From assembly GCF_029948125.1 (NCBI RefSeq), contig NZ_JASAMB010000010.1, forward strand, positions 124,001 through 188,000: a stretch of 64,000 nt of DNA. Direction: 5' to 3'. Below are positions 17,280 to 25,652 of the stretch, one piece after another. A program made the position numbers and the translations under genes. The stretch comes from Catellatospora sp. KI3 (GTDB taxonomy: Bacteria; Actinomycetota; Actinomycetes; Mycobacteriales; Micromonosporaceae). Position 1 is the first letter of the stretch; the number at the start of each line of letters is the position of its first letter. The notes below the pieces were generated by a model. The model searched no databases. It worked only from the letters and a program-made list of their open reading frames with translations, and was not told the DNA's origin.

Positions 17280-18437
17280 CGGGACCAGCATCGTGGCGAT
17301 CTCCTTGCCCAGCGGCAGCGCGTTGTCGACGTTGGCGTCCGAGGTCGGCCCCAGCGTCACGTAGGCGACCACCAGCGTCTTCGAGACGGTGTCGTAGTAG
17401 ACGACACCGTGGTAGCCCCCGTAGGCCGGGTTCATGAAGATCCAGTCGCCGGCGTGCGCGACACCGTAGGCGAAGAACTTGTCCTTGGTCAGCGACCCGA
17501 GCCCGGCGGTCGACGGCGCCATCATGGCCTGGTGCTGCTCCTTGCTCAGCACCTTGCCGTCGGCCAGGGCCCGGACCCAGGTCGCGACGTCGGCCACGGT
17601 CGTGTTCATGTTGCCGCTGTGCCGGAACGCCGTCGGGTTCCAGAACGACGAGTCCTCGAAGACACCCCGCTCATTGGTGTAGCCGTGCAGGAACGGCTCG
17701 TTCAGCTGCGGCGTCAGCACGACCTTGCTCGCGCGCATCCCCAGCGGGTCCAGGACGCGCGTCTGCAGCAGCTCGCCCAGCGGCTTGCCGGTCGCCTTCT
17801 CCAGCACCTCGCCCAGCACGACGAGGTCGCTGTGCGCGTACGCGAAGCTCTTGCCGGGTTCGAACAGCGGGGGGCGCTCGTTGGCCAGCGCGAGCAGCTG
17901 CTCGCTGGTGAACCCCGCGATCGGGTCGGCGTAGAACTGCTTCTCGAAGTTCGGGTTCGTCACGTAGTCGGAGATGCCGGAGGTGCTGGAGGCGAGCATC
18001 CTCGGGGTGATCTGGCCGGCGCGCGGGAAGTCGGGCAGCCATTTCGCGATCGGTTCGTCCTGGTCGAGCACGCCCTCGCCGTCCAGCTGCAGCAGCACCG
18101 TGGACAGCATCGGCTCCATCGGCTGCCCGATGCGCACCTGCATGTCGGCGGTCGCGGGAACGCCGACCGGTGACCCGCCGACCGCACCACTGGCGATCAG
18201 CTCGCCGCCGCGCCATACGCCGTAGACCGCGCTGGTGAGGTCCTGCTCCTTCATCCTGCGCGCGACGATGTCGGCGATCTGCTGCGCCTGCGGACCGGCG
18301 GGCTGGGAGGCGGAGAGCTCCTTCGGCACGCCTGCGCCGGTGGCGGTGAAGGCCGCATCGCACGAGGAGAGGCCGAAGGCGAGGACCGCGGCAGCGGCTG
18401 CGCACGTCCAGCGCTGCCACTGGTTCGAGACGCTCAT
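17259..18437 (-). CDS. Lipoprotein of the serine beta-lactamase/DD-peptidase fold, catalytic motifs lost
   Basis: 392 aa. Lipobox LSSC with C26 as the lipidation site. The body follows the class C beta-lactamase/esterase family: the order of segments ISDYVTN, LLALANERPPLFEPGKSFAYAHSDLVVLGEVLEKATG and FRHSGNMNTTVADVATWVRAL is that of active family members. However, where the SxxK nucleophile motif belongs (after VRIG) the sequence is Q105-P-M-E108, and the YxN motif is YAH. Both catalytic elements are therefore missing, so hydrolysis by the usual mechanism is not expected. Probably a peptidoglycan- or ligand-binding pseudoenzyme on the membrane surface; a divergent catalytic mechanism cannot be excluded. 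Confidence 0.87.
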   Translation of the reverse strand: MSVSNQWQRWTCAAAAAVLAFGLSSCDAAFTATGAGVPKELSASQPAGPQAQQIADIVARRMKEQDLTSAVYGVWRGGELIASGAVGGSPVGVPATADMQVRIGQPMEPMLSTVLLQLDGEGVLDQDEPIAKWLPDFPRAGQITPRMLASSTSGISDYVTNPNFEKQFYADPIAGFTSEQLLALANERPPLFEPGKSFAYAHSDLVVLGEVLEKATGKPLGELLQTRVLDPLGMRASKVVLTPQLNEPFLHGYTNERGVFEDSSFWNPTAFRHSGNMNTTVADVATWVRALADGKVLSKEQHQAMMAPSTAGLGSLTKDKFFAYGVAHAGDWIFMNPAYGGYHGVVYYDTVSKTLVVAYVTLGPTSDANVDNALPLGKEIATMLVPDRPPQV

Positions 18438-18538
18438 GGCGGCCGTCCTTCGGGTACGAAAGGTGTGCGCTCCTCAGCGAAGGTATCCCGGACCGTGTCA
18501 CTGATGAGCCGGTTTCGGCCTATTCGCTCCGATCGCGG

Positions 18539-18574
18539 ACCGGCCTGCCCGGCACCGGGGCCGGGCAGGCCGGT
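18539..18574. other. Strong hairpin between two divergent genes
   Basis: 15-bp perfect stem ACCGGCCTGCCCGGC / GCCGGGCAGGCCGGT with a 6-nt loop. It lies 100 bp before the lipoprotein start and 145 bp before the ArsR gene, so it is downstream of no recognisable gene. It could be an attenuator in the lipoprotein leader or the terminator of a small untranslated RNA. I see no coding frame here. Confidence 0.5.
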
Positions 18575-18682
18575 GCCGGTCAGCCGGGCAGGTGGCGCTG
18601 TCGGTGGAATCCTGGATGTCTTCAGTGGAGGGGCGAAGGTATCAGGCCCGGCGCCGGTGGGAAAGACGATCAGCGGGTACGC

Positions 18683-18715
18683 TTGACAACGTACAACCGA
18701 ATGGTTGTATGTTGT
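18683..18715 (+). promoter_or_regulatory. Leaderless promoter overlapped by 30-bp ArsR-type operator
   Basis: -35 TTGACA (18683-18688) and -10 TATGTT (18708-18713), the latter 6 nt before GTG 18720. A palindrome at 18686-18715 covers both: ACAAC and ACAACC on the left, GGTTGT and GTTGT on the right, around GAAT, with one mismatched pair. Repressor binding here would block the promoter completely. Confidence 0.75.
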
Positions 18716-18719
18716 AAGG

Positions 18720-19061
18720 GTGACCGACCAGGGCGAGGACCAAGCAGACGCCTTCTTCCACGCACTGGCCGACCGCACCCGGCGCGACATCATGCGCCGC
18801 GTGCTGGCCGGGGAGCACTCGGTCTCCGCACTCGCGGCGAAGTACGAGATGAGCTTCGCCGCCGTGCAGAAACACGTCGCCGTGCTGGAGAAGGCCGGCC
18901 TGCTCGCCAAGCGGCGCAGCGGCCGCGAACAGCTGGTCAGCGGCGACGTCGCGGCGGTGCGGTCGGTGGCGTCCATGCTCACCGAACTCGAGCAGATCTG
19001 GCGCGGCCGCATCGCCCGCATCGACGAACTCATCACGACCGAACCCGACCAGGAGGACTGA
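18720..19061 (+). CDS. ArsR-family winged-helix repressor
   Basis: 113 aa. Winged-helix core FHALADRTRRDIMRRVLAGEHSVSALAAKYEMSFAAVQKHVAVLEKAGLLAKRRSGREQLVS. No metal-site Cys pair is present. GTG 18720 is taken as start because it lies 6 nt after a -10 box, so the mRNA should be leaderless. The next gene, an SRPBCC protein, starts 3 nt after the stop. ArsR-SRPBCC pairs are common in actinobacteria and probably respond to a small organic ligand bound by the SRPBCC protein or regulator. Confidence 0.92.
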   Translation: MTDQGEDQADAFFHALADRTRRDIMRRVLAGEHSVSALAAKYEMSFAAVQKHVAVLEKAGLLAKRRSGREQLVSGDVAAVRSVASMLTELEQIWRGRIARIDELITTEPDQED

Positions 19062-19064
19062 CCC

Positions 19065-19547
19065 ATGCCCGTCACCGACGTCCGGCAGGACCTCGACAAC
19101 CTGACGCTGACCATCACCGCCGACTTCGCCGCCCCGGTCGAGCGCATCTGGCAGGTGTACGCCGACCCGCGCCAACTCGAGAAGGTATGGGGACCGCCGA
19201 CCTACCCCGCCACCTTCGTCGAGCACGACCTGCGGCCCGGCGGCCGCGTCACCTACTACATGACCGGACCCGAAGGCGACCGGTACGCCGGATACTGGCT
19301 GGTCACGGCCGTCGACGAACCGACCGGCCTGGCGTTCGACGACGGCTTCGCCGACCAGGACCTCAAGCCGAACCCGGACCTGCCCGTCTCCAAGAACGTC
19401 TACACCTTCACCGCCCACGGCGGCGGCACCCGGGCCGTCTACGTGAGCACCTTCGACACCGCCGAGGAGATGCAGAAGGTGCTCGACATGGGCGTCGTCG
19501 AAGGCTCCACGGCCGCGATCAACCAGATCGACGACCTGCTCAAGTAG
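19065..19547 (+). CDS. SRPBCC/AHSA1 domain protein
   Basis: 160 aa, one START/Bet v1-like domain of the Aha1 C-terminal type: LTITADFAAPVERIWQVYADPRQLEKVWGPPTYPATFVEHDLRPGGRVTYYMTGPEG, ending TAAINQIDDLLK. The fold forms a hydrophobic ligand cavity. It is cotranscribed with the ArsR gene (3-nt gap, CAGGAGG upstream). Role: ligand binding or modification under ArsR control; ligand unknown. Confidence 0.92.
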   Translation: MPVTDVRQDLDNLTLTITADFAAPVERIWQVYADPRQLEKVWGPPTYPATFVEHDLRPGGRVTYYMTGPEGDRYAGYWLVTAVDEPTGLAFDDGFADQDLKPNPDLPVSKNVYTFTAHGGGTRAVYVSTFDTAEEMQKVLDMGVVEGSTAAINQIDDLLK

Positions 19548-19550
19548 CCC

Positions 19551-19602
19551 GTCGGTCCGTCCCGGCCACCGATCGAGCCTCAGGCGACCGGGACGGACCG
19601 AC
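19551..19602 (+). terminator. Terminator of the ArsR-SRPBCC operon
   Basis: 15-bp perfect stem GTCGGTCCGTCCCGG / CCGGGACGGACCGAC, 22-nt loop, starting 4 nt after the SRPBCC stop. Confidence 0.75.
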
Positions 19603-19650
19603 CGCGTCGCGAAACTGGACGTCTGGCTCAGCGGGCCTGATCCGCGCTGG

Positions 19651-22600
19651 TCAGGCCGCCACGGCAGCGCGGCGGAACAGCTCTTCGGGCATGGGCTCAT
19701 CCAGCCGCCAGGTGACCGCCATCGGCTTGTCGCCACGGTGCTCGACGTACCGGGCGGTGCCATGGAAGACGTACGGCTCCGGGTGGCCCGCGTCGGTGGA
19801 CTTCGCCTCCCGAGTGAACAGCAGCACGTGGCTGCCGTCGCGCACATGCGACTGGTACCGCAGCCCCACCGGCGACCGCTCCGACGTGCTGTGCTGCGAC
19901 TCCCAGTGGAACAGCTCCGGGCTGAGCGCGTAGTCGCGGTACATCGTCTGCGGCGAGAACTCCTTCTCGCTCTTGCGCAGCGTCACCAGCAGCGCGTCGC
20001 ACCGGGTCGCCTCCGACCAGGCCACTCCCTCGCGCATGTGGGCCGGCACCCGCCGTCCGAGATCCGCCCAGTCCAGCGCGGCGAGGATCTCGTCGGCGGA
20101 GTAGCGGGCGTTGACCGCCAGCGGCACCCGCGACAGCGTGTCGCCCAGCGGCCTGGCGACCCGCCGAGGCCGCTGCGCGGTGTACTGCACGATCTGGCGC
20201 AGCTCGTCGCGCACATACTCCAGGCCGCGAAGCTGCGCCAGCGCCGCGTCGTAGTCGGCGAAGCCGCCGCCGTCGCGCCAGATCGAGAACACGAGCATGC
20301 GGGCGTACGCCCGATCGGCGGCCGACAGGTCCGCGTACGCGACCGACCCGGTCACCAGCCGCGCGTACGCCCCGGCCCGCGGCTCGTCGTCGACGTGCAG
20401 GAACGCCCGCATGCGCTTGCCGACCGCGGCCTCCAGCGCCGATCCCTCACCCGGCACCACGCCCGCGTGGCGCAGCAGCCACGTCCAGGACCGGTCCCGG
20501 CGGTAGACGTCGGTGATGTCCCGGCCGCTGGCCTCCAGATACTCTGCCAGCCGCGGCTGCGCGTGGGCGCGGATCTCCTGCGACAGCACGTTGACCTTGA
20601 CGCTCAGGTGCTCCCGCAGGCTGCCCAGCAGCCGCTCCTTGGCGACGCGGTCGAGCACCACCTGGCAGCCGGGCGGCAGCAGCGGGAAGTCGGCCTCCAC
20701 CTGGTCGGCCAGCCGGCCGCGCGCGAACCCGGTCAGCGCCTGGAAGCGGTTCTCCAGCCGGAACTCCGACCGGTGCAGGCCGACGAAGTCCAGCACCGTC
20801 AGCACGTCCTTGTCCGGCGTGCGCCGCAGCCCGCGCCCGAGCTGCTGCAGGAACACCGTCGCGCTCTGCGTCGGCCGCAGCATCAGGATGGTGTTGATGT
20901 CAGGGATGTCCAGACCCTCGTTGAAGAGGTCGACCGCGAACAGGAACGCGATCCGCCCCGCCCGCAGCGCCGCCAGCGCCTCGCGCCGCTGCTGCTCCGG
21001 CGTGCTGCCGTCGACCGCCAGCGAGACGATCCCGTGCTCGGTGAAGAACTCGGCCATGTAGTGGGCGTGCGACACCGAGACGCAGAACCCCAGACCCCGT
21101 GCGGCGCCCAGGTCGCCCACCTTGTCCCGAACCGCATTGAAGATCAGCCGGGCCCGCTGCTCGTTGCCGGTGTACGCCGCGTCGAGGGCTTCGCCGTCGT
21201 AGGCGCCCCGCACCCAGGCGACCCCGCTCAGGTCGGTCTCGTCGTTGATGCCGAAGTAGTGGAACGGGCACAGCAGATCGGCGTGCAGCGCATCCCACAG
21301 GCGCAGCTCGGAGGCGATCCGCCCGTCGAAGAACTCGTCCTGCACCCAGGTGCCGTCGGCCCGCTCCGGCGTCGCGGTCAGCCCGAGCAGCTCGCGCGGC
21401 TGCAGGTGGTCCAGGATGCGCCGGTAGGTGGTGGCGTGCGCGTGGTGGAACTCGTCGACGACCACCACGTCGAACCGGTCCGGCGCGAAGTCGGTGATCG
21501 AGCGGTGCAGCGACTGCACCGAGGCGAAGACGTGCCGCCACTCCCGCGCCCGATCGTCACCGACGTGCAGCTCGCCGAAGGCGGGCTGGGCCAGCACCTG
21601 CCGGTAGGTGTGCAGCGCCTGGACGAGGATCTCGCGCCGGTGCGCCACGAACAGCAGGCTCGGCAGTCCGCCCAGCCGCTGCCGCAGGTTGCGGTAGTCG
21701 AACGCGGCCGTGACCGTCTTGCCGGTGCCCGTGGCCGCCACCAGCAGATTGCGGTGCCGGTCGTGCGCCGTACGCTGCAGGTCCAGGTCTTCGAGCAGCT
21801 CCCGCTGGTGCGGGAACGGGTGCGGCACCAGCGCCGGCACGTCGATCAGGCGCTTGCCCGAGGCGGTGACCGCCAGCGCCTGGTCGAGCCGGTCGGCGTC
21901 CTTGCCGGGGTCGTAGAGTTCGAACTCGGCCCGGTCCCAGTAGGAGTCGAACGTCGCCCGGAACTTGTCCAGCAGCCGCGGCGTCGTGACAGCCGAGAGC
22001 CGCACGTTCCATTCCAGCCCGTCGAGCAGCGCCGCCTTGGACAGGTTCGAGCTGCCCACGTACGCGGTGTCGAAGCCGGTGGCCCGGCGCAGCAGCCAGG
22101 CCTTGGCGTGCAGCCGGGTCGAGTTCTGCTCGTAACTGATCTTCACCTGGGCGCCGAAGTCGGTCACCAGCCGGTCCAGCGCCCGGCGCTCGGTGGCACC
22201 CATGTACGTCGTCGTGATCACCCGCAGCGGCACCCCGCGCCGCCGCAGCTCCTCCAGCCGCCGCTCCAGGATGCGCAGGCCGGACCACTTCACGAACGCG
22301 CACAGCAGGTCCACCCCGTCCGCGCTGGCCAGCTCGGCCGCGAGCTCGTGTGCGAGGTGCGGATCCTCCCGGGCATTGGTCAGCAGCGCCGCCTCGGCCA
22401 GCGCGGTCGACGGCCGCACCGGTGGCTGGGCGTCGGGCGTACCGGCGAAGACCGCGAGCAGCTTGCGCGGACCCTCGTCGATGAACTCCGGGTTTTGGAG
22501 ATTGCGCAGCAGCTGGTTGGCCAGCTCGACCTGCGCGTCGGTGCCGCGAACGGCGGCCAGCGCCCGCGCGGCCGCCTCGCCGATGTAGCGGCCCAGCAGG

Positions 22601-22734
22601 TGGGCGGCGTCGGCCTCCTCGACCTCGCCGAGATGGACCAGATGGCCGTCGGCTTCCCACCCGGCTACCCGGTCGGTCAGTCGCTGGGTCAGCAGACTGT
22701 CGTAGAGCCCGAGAACGGGGGAGTCGGCCACCAC
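19651..22734 (-). CDS. PLD-nuclease/SF2 helicase/DUF3427 protein
   Basis: About 1027 aa. The N-terminal region is followed by a phospholipase-D-like module (LHAKAWLLRR...GSSNLSKAALLDGLEWN, one HxK with GSSN). Then an SF2 helicase: Walker A ATGTGKT, DEFHH motif II, SATPER-like LTATPERADG, motif IV FCVSVSHA, motif VI QQLGRGLRR. The DUF3427 C-terminal half ends in a TARYVEHRGDKPMAVTWRL segment. GTG 22734 is chosen since family members begin about 8 residues before GLYDSLL; an ATG at 22851 would add 39 non-family residues. No strong ribosome site is seen. Such proteins occur alone or with restriction/defence genes; no such partner is next to it here. Confidence 0.9.
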   Translation of the reverse strand: MVADSPVLGLYDSLLTQRLTDRVAGWEADGHLVHLGEVEEADAAHLLGRYIGEAAARALAAVRGTDAQVELANQLLRNLQNPEFIDEGPRKLLAVFAGTPDAQPPVRPSTALAEAALLTNAREDPHLAHELAAELASADGVDLLCAFVKWSGLRILERRLEELRRRGVPLRVITTTYMGATERRALDRLVTDFGAQVKISYEQNSTRLHAKAWLLRRATGFDTAYVGSSNLSKAALLDGLEWNVRLSAVTTPRLLDKFRATFDSYWDRAEFELYDPGKDADRLDQALAVTASGKRLIDVPALVPHPFPHQRELLEDLDLQRTAHDRHRNLLVAATGTGKTVTAAFDYRNLRQRLGGLPSLLFVAHRREILVQALHTYRQVLAQPAFGELHVGDDRAREWRHVFASVQSLHRSITDFAPDRFDVVVVDEFHHAHATTYRRILDHLQPRELLGLTATPERADGTWVQDEFFDGRIASELRLWDALHADLLCPFHYFGINDETDLSGVAWVRGAYDGEALDAAYTGNEQRARLIFNAVRDKVGDLGAARGLGFCVSVSHAHYMAEFFTEHGIVSLAVDGSTPEQQRREALAALRAGRIAFLFAVDLFNEGLDIPDINTILMLRPTQSATVFLQQLGRGLRRTPDKDVLTVLDFVGLHRSEFRLENRFQALTGFARGRLADQVEADFPLLPPGCQVVLDRVAKERLLGSLREHLSVKVNVLSQEIRAHAQPRLAEYLEASGRDITDVYRRDRSWTWLLRHAGVVPGEGSALEAAVGKRMRAFLHVDDEPRAGAYARLVTGSVAYADLSAADRAYARMLVFSIWRDGGGFADYDAALAQLRGLEYVRDELRQIVQYTAQRPRRVARPLGDTLSRVPLAVNARYSADEILAALDWADLGRRVPAHMREGVAWSEATRCDALLVTLRKSEKEFSPQTMYRDYALSPELFHWESQHSTSERSPVGLRYQSHVRDGSHVLLFTREAKSTDAGHPEPYVFHGTARYVEHRGDKPMAVTWRLDEPMPEELFRRAAVAA

Positions 22735-22926
22735 GAGATCGTAGCTACGACGGCCGCTGCCCGGTGTCCCCTCGACGGGTCTTGAAATACCCCTAAACCG
22801 CCCAATCGGTATGGTGAGATGCGGTCGGCCGCCCCTGAACGACGGCATCATTCGGGGCTCGCAGACTTATACTGGATTAACCCGGTTTTCGCGTATTCGA
22901 CCCGAAGAGGCTAGGGGAAAAGGGCC

Positions 22927-23451
22927 ATGGTCCGGAATCCGAGCAGCCCGATCGACTGGGTGATCGACCTGCTCGACACGGCGAACACCGTCGAGGACGT
23001 GCAGACCGCCCTACGCTGCAGCGTGCGGGCGGCAGTCGGCGCCCAGGGCGCGACCGTCGTCCAGCTCCAGGACGGCCAGTGCTACTACGCCGACGAGGAC
23101 GCGATGAGCCCGCTGTGGAAGGGCCAGCGGTTCCCCGCCACCGAGTGCATCAGCGGCTGGGCCATGCTCCACGACGAGACCGTCGTCATCGCCGACATCC
23201 GCACCGACAGCCGCATCCCGCAGGCCGCCTACCGTCCCACCTTCGTCCGCAGCGTGCTCATGGTGCCCATCCGCGCCACCGGAGCCCCGGTCGGCGCCAT
23301 CGGTGCGTACTGGGCCGACGTGCACACCGCCTCGGCCGACCAGATCGCCGTACTCGAAAGGCTCGCCGCCGCCGCCGGACGTGCCCTGACCAGGATCGGC
23401 ACGTCGGCGTTCGACCGAGCGCAGAACCCGGTCCCGCTGGCCGCCGTCTGA
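22927..23451 (+). CDS. GAF domain protein
   Basis: 174 aa, almost entirely one GAF domain: a helix LLDTANTVEDVQTALRCSVRAAVGAQGATVVQLQDG, CISGWAMLHDETVVIADIRTDSRIPQAAYRPTFVRSVLMVPIRATGAPVGAIGAYWAD, then a helix with LERLAAAAGRALT. Cys residues at CYYAD and ECISG could take part in redox or cofactor sensing, but this is speculative. ATG with AGGGGA/AAGGG upstream. It stands 36 bp before a GGDEF-EAL gene, so it may deliver a signal to cyclic-di-GMP turnover. Confidence 0.88.
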   Translation: MVRNPSSPIDWVIDLLDTANTVEDVQTALRCSVRAAVGAQGATVVQLQDGQCYYADEDAMSPLWKGQRFPATECISGWAMLHDETVVIADIRTDSRIPQAAYRPTFVRSVLMVPIRATGAPVGAIGAYWADVHTASADQIAVLERLAAAAGRALTRIGTSAFDRAQNPVPLAAV

Positions 23452-23487
23452 CGCCGCGGCAGGCTCGGACAGGCGCCGGCGGCCACG

Positions 23488-25557
23488 ATGAGCGCCAACC
23501 CAGCAGACGCGCACCCGCACCGACCGGTGGAGGTCGAGCTGGTGCTGCGCGACGCCGCCGCCGCCCTGGCCGGCGCCACCGGCACCGAAGCCGTCCTCGA
23601 GGCTGCCGACCGGGCCCTCGCCGCGCTCACCCTGCCGGACTGCCGCTACAAGGTGCGCATCCGGGTGGCCGAGGACAAGGCTCCGCCCGCCGACCTCGTA
23701 CCGATAGACGTCCCGGCGCCAGACGCCGAGTCGGTGGGTGTGCTCCTCGTCGACCAGGACACGGCGGCCAGATCCGAGCTGAGCCTGCCGCTGCAGATAC
23801 TGTCGGCACTGGCCGCGCAGGCGGTCGAGCGGATCTGCCTGGCCGACGAACTCCAGCGCTACCGCAGCCTCCACGAGATGGAGGCGCTCATGGAGCGGAT
23901 CTGCGACGCCGTCCTGATCGTCGACGCCGGTCACCGCATCCGCTACGCGAGCCCGTCCGCCCGTACCGTGTTCGGCACCTCGGCGCTGCAGGACCGCGAC
24001 CTGCTCGCCTTCGTCCCCGCCGAGCAGCGGCCCGCCGCCGGATCCCTGCTGCGGCATGTACGCTCCGGCGCCGCCGGCACCGAACCCGGCCACGCCGACT
24101 GGACCATCGAGGCAGCCGACGGGCGCACCCCCACCGTCGAGGTCACCTGCACCACGCAGCAGCCCGCCGACCCGACCGGCACGGTCACCGTCACCCTGCA
24201 CGACGTCACCGCCCAGCGCCGGCTCGAGCACGAGCTGACCGAGAGCATGTTCCACGACACCCTGACCGGGCTGCCCAACCGGGCCCTGTTCGCCGAACGG
24301 ACCGAGCACGCGCTGGCCACCAGCTCCGGCCTCACCGCCGCCATCATCCTCGACCTCGACGACTTCGGCTCGATCAACGACACCTTCGGCCACGCCGTCG
24401 GCGACGAGGTCCTCCGGTCCGCCGGCCGACGCGTGGCCGAGGCCATCGGCCCCGACAACGTCGCCGCCCGCTCCGGCGGCGACGAGTTCGCCGCCCTCAT
24501 CCACGACGCCGGCACCCCCGAGGACATCGCCGCCATCGCCGAGCACCTCAGCCGACTGCTCGCCGAACCGGTGCGCACCAGCGGCGGCACCGTGGTCGTC
24601 AGCGGCGCCAGCATCGGCGCGGCCACCACCGCCGACACCGGCAGCGCCCACGAGCTGCTGCGCAACGCCAACCTGGCCCTGCGCGAAGCCAAGTCGGCCG
24701 GGGTCCGGCAGTGCCGCCACTACGAGCAGTCCATGGCCGACCGCATCGCCCAACCGCAGCTGCACTCGGCCCTGGCCGCCGCCGTCGACGACGGCTCCCT
24801 CCTACTGGAGTACCAGCCGATCGTGGCGCTGGGCACCGGCCGCACCGTCGGATTCGAGGCGCTGCTGCGCTGGCAGCACCCCGTCCGGGGCCGGCTGTAC
24901 CCGGGCGAGTTCATCGCGCTCGCCGAGGACTGCGGCCTGATCGTGCCGATCGGCGAGTGGGTGCTCGCGACCGCGACGGCCCAGGCGCAGCGCTGGCCCG
25001 CCTCGGTCCGGGGCAACGCCCCCTACCTCAGCGTCAACGTCTCGGCGCACCAGTTCCGGTCCGACGGCTTCCTCGACACCGTCGGGCGGCTGCTCGCCGG
25101 TACGGAACTGCCGGCGCACCGGCTCGTACTGGAGATCACCGAGAGCCAGCTGCTGCCCGACGACGACAAGGTATGGGGCGCGCTGGCGCACCTGCGCGGC
25201 AGCGGGATCAGGATCGCCATCGACGACTTCGGCACCGGCTACTCGGCGCTGGGCTACCTGCGTCAGATCCCCCTGGACATCGTCAAGCTGGACCGGTCGT
25301 TCGCCAGGGGCCTCACCACGTCCCGGCGCCAGCGCGACCTCATGCAGGGCACCGTCACCCTGATCCGGACCCTCGGACTGGACGTCGTCGCGGAGGGGAT
25401 CGAGACGGAGCACCAGCGTGAGCTGTCGGCCACGGTCGGCTGCACCTACGGACAGGGCTACCTGTTCGCCACGCCGATGCCCGAGTCCGGAGTGGCGGAC
25501 TGGCTGGCGCAGGCCGGTGCCGCATCCTCTGCACCGCCCGTCGGTGGCAGGCGGTGA
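23488..25557 (+). CDS. GAF/PAS-GGDEF-EAL cyclic-di-GMP enzyme
   Basis: 689 aa. An N-terminal GAF-like sensor (to ~residue 130) is followed by a PAS domain (ICDAVLIVDAGHRIRYASPSARTVFG), a diguanylate cyclase domain with intact G330-G-D-E-F334, and a phosphodiesterase domain with intact E457-A-L459, TESQL, DDFGTGYSALGYL and VVAEGIET. Both active sites look functional, so the enzyme could make and break c-di-GMP, with the sensors setting the balance. No transmembrane helix, so cytosolic. In the same direction as the preceding GAF gene and probably an operon with it. The ribosome site before the ATG is weak. Confidence 0.93.
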   Translation: MSANPADAHPHRPVEVELVLRDAAAALAGATGTEAVLEAADRALAALTLPDCRYKVRIRVAEDKAPPADLVPIDVPAPDAESVGVLLVDQDTAARSELSLPLQILSALAAQAVERICLADELQRYRSLHEMEALMERICDAVLIVDAGHRIRYASPSARTVFGTSALQDRDLLAFVPAEQRPAAGSLLRHVRSGAAGTEPGHADWTIEAADGRTPTVEVTCTTQQPADPTGTVTVTLHDVTAQRRLEHELTESMFHDTLTGLPNRALFAERTEHALATSSGLTAAIILDLDDFGSINDTFGHAVGDEVLRSAGRRVAEAIGPDNVAARSGGDEFAALIHDAGTPEDIAAIAEHLSRLLAEPVRTSGGTVVVSGASIGAATTADTGSAHELLRNANLALREAKSAGVRQCRHYEQSMADRIAQPQLHSALAAAVDDGSLLLEYQPIVALGTGRTVGFEALLRWQHPVRGRLYPGEFIALAEDCGLIVPIGEWVLATATAQAQRWPASVRGNAPYLSVNVSAHQFRSDGFLDTVGRLLAGTELPAHRLVLEITESQLLPDDDKVWGALAHLRGSGIRIAIDDFGTGYSALGYLRQIPLDIVKLDRSFARGLTTSRRQRDLMQGTVTLIRTLGLDVVAEGIETEHQRELSATVGCTYGQGYLFATPMPESGVADWLAQAGAASSAPPVGGRR

Positions 25558-25652
25558 CGGTGGAGATACGCACGATTGCTCAGTGCCGTGCGCGCAGTCG
25601 GCTCCGCATCGGATGAGAAGCGGCCGGGCCGTCGCCGCGCCTACGGTTTGGC

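Noticed and set aside
19738-22785. ~1000-codon frame opposite the helicase gene
   Set aside because: Antisense shadow; the helicase strand has all SF2 motifs.
22735-22851. ATG at 22851 as start of the helicase
   Set aside because: It would add 39 residues unlike the family and leave little room for the divergent GAF promoter; kept only as an alternative.
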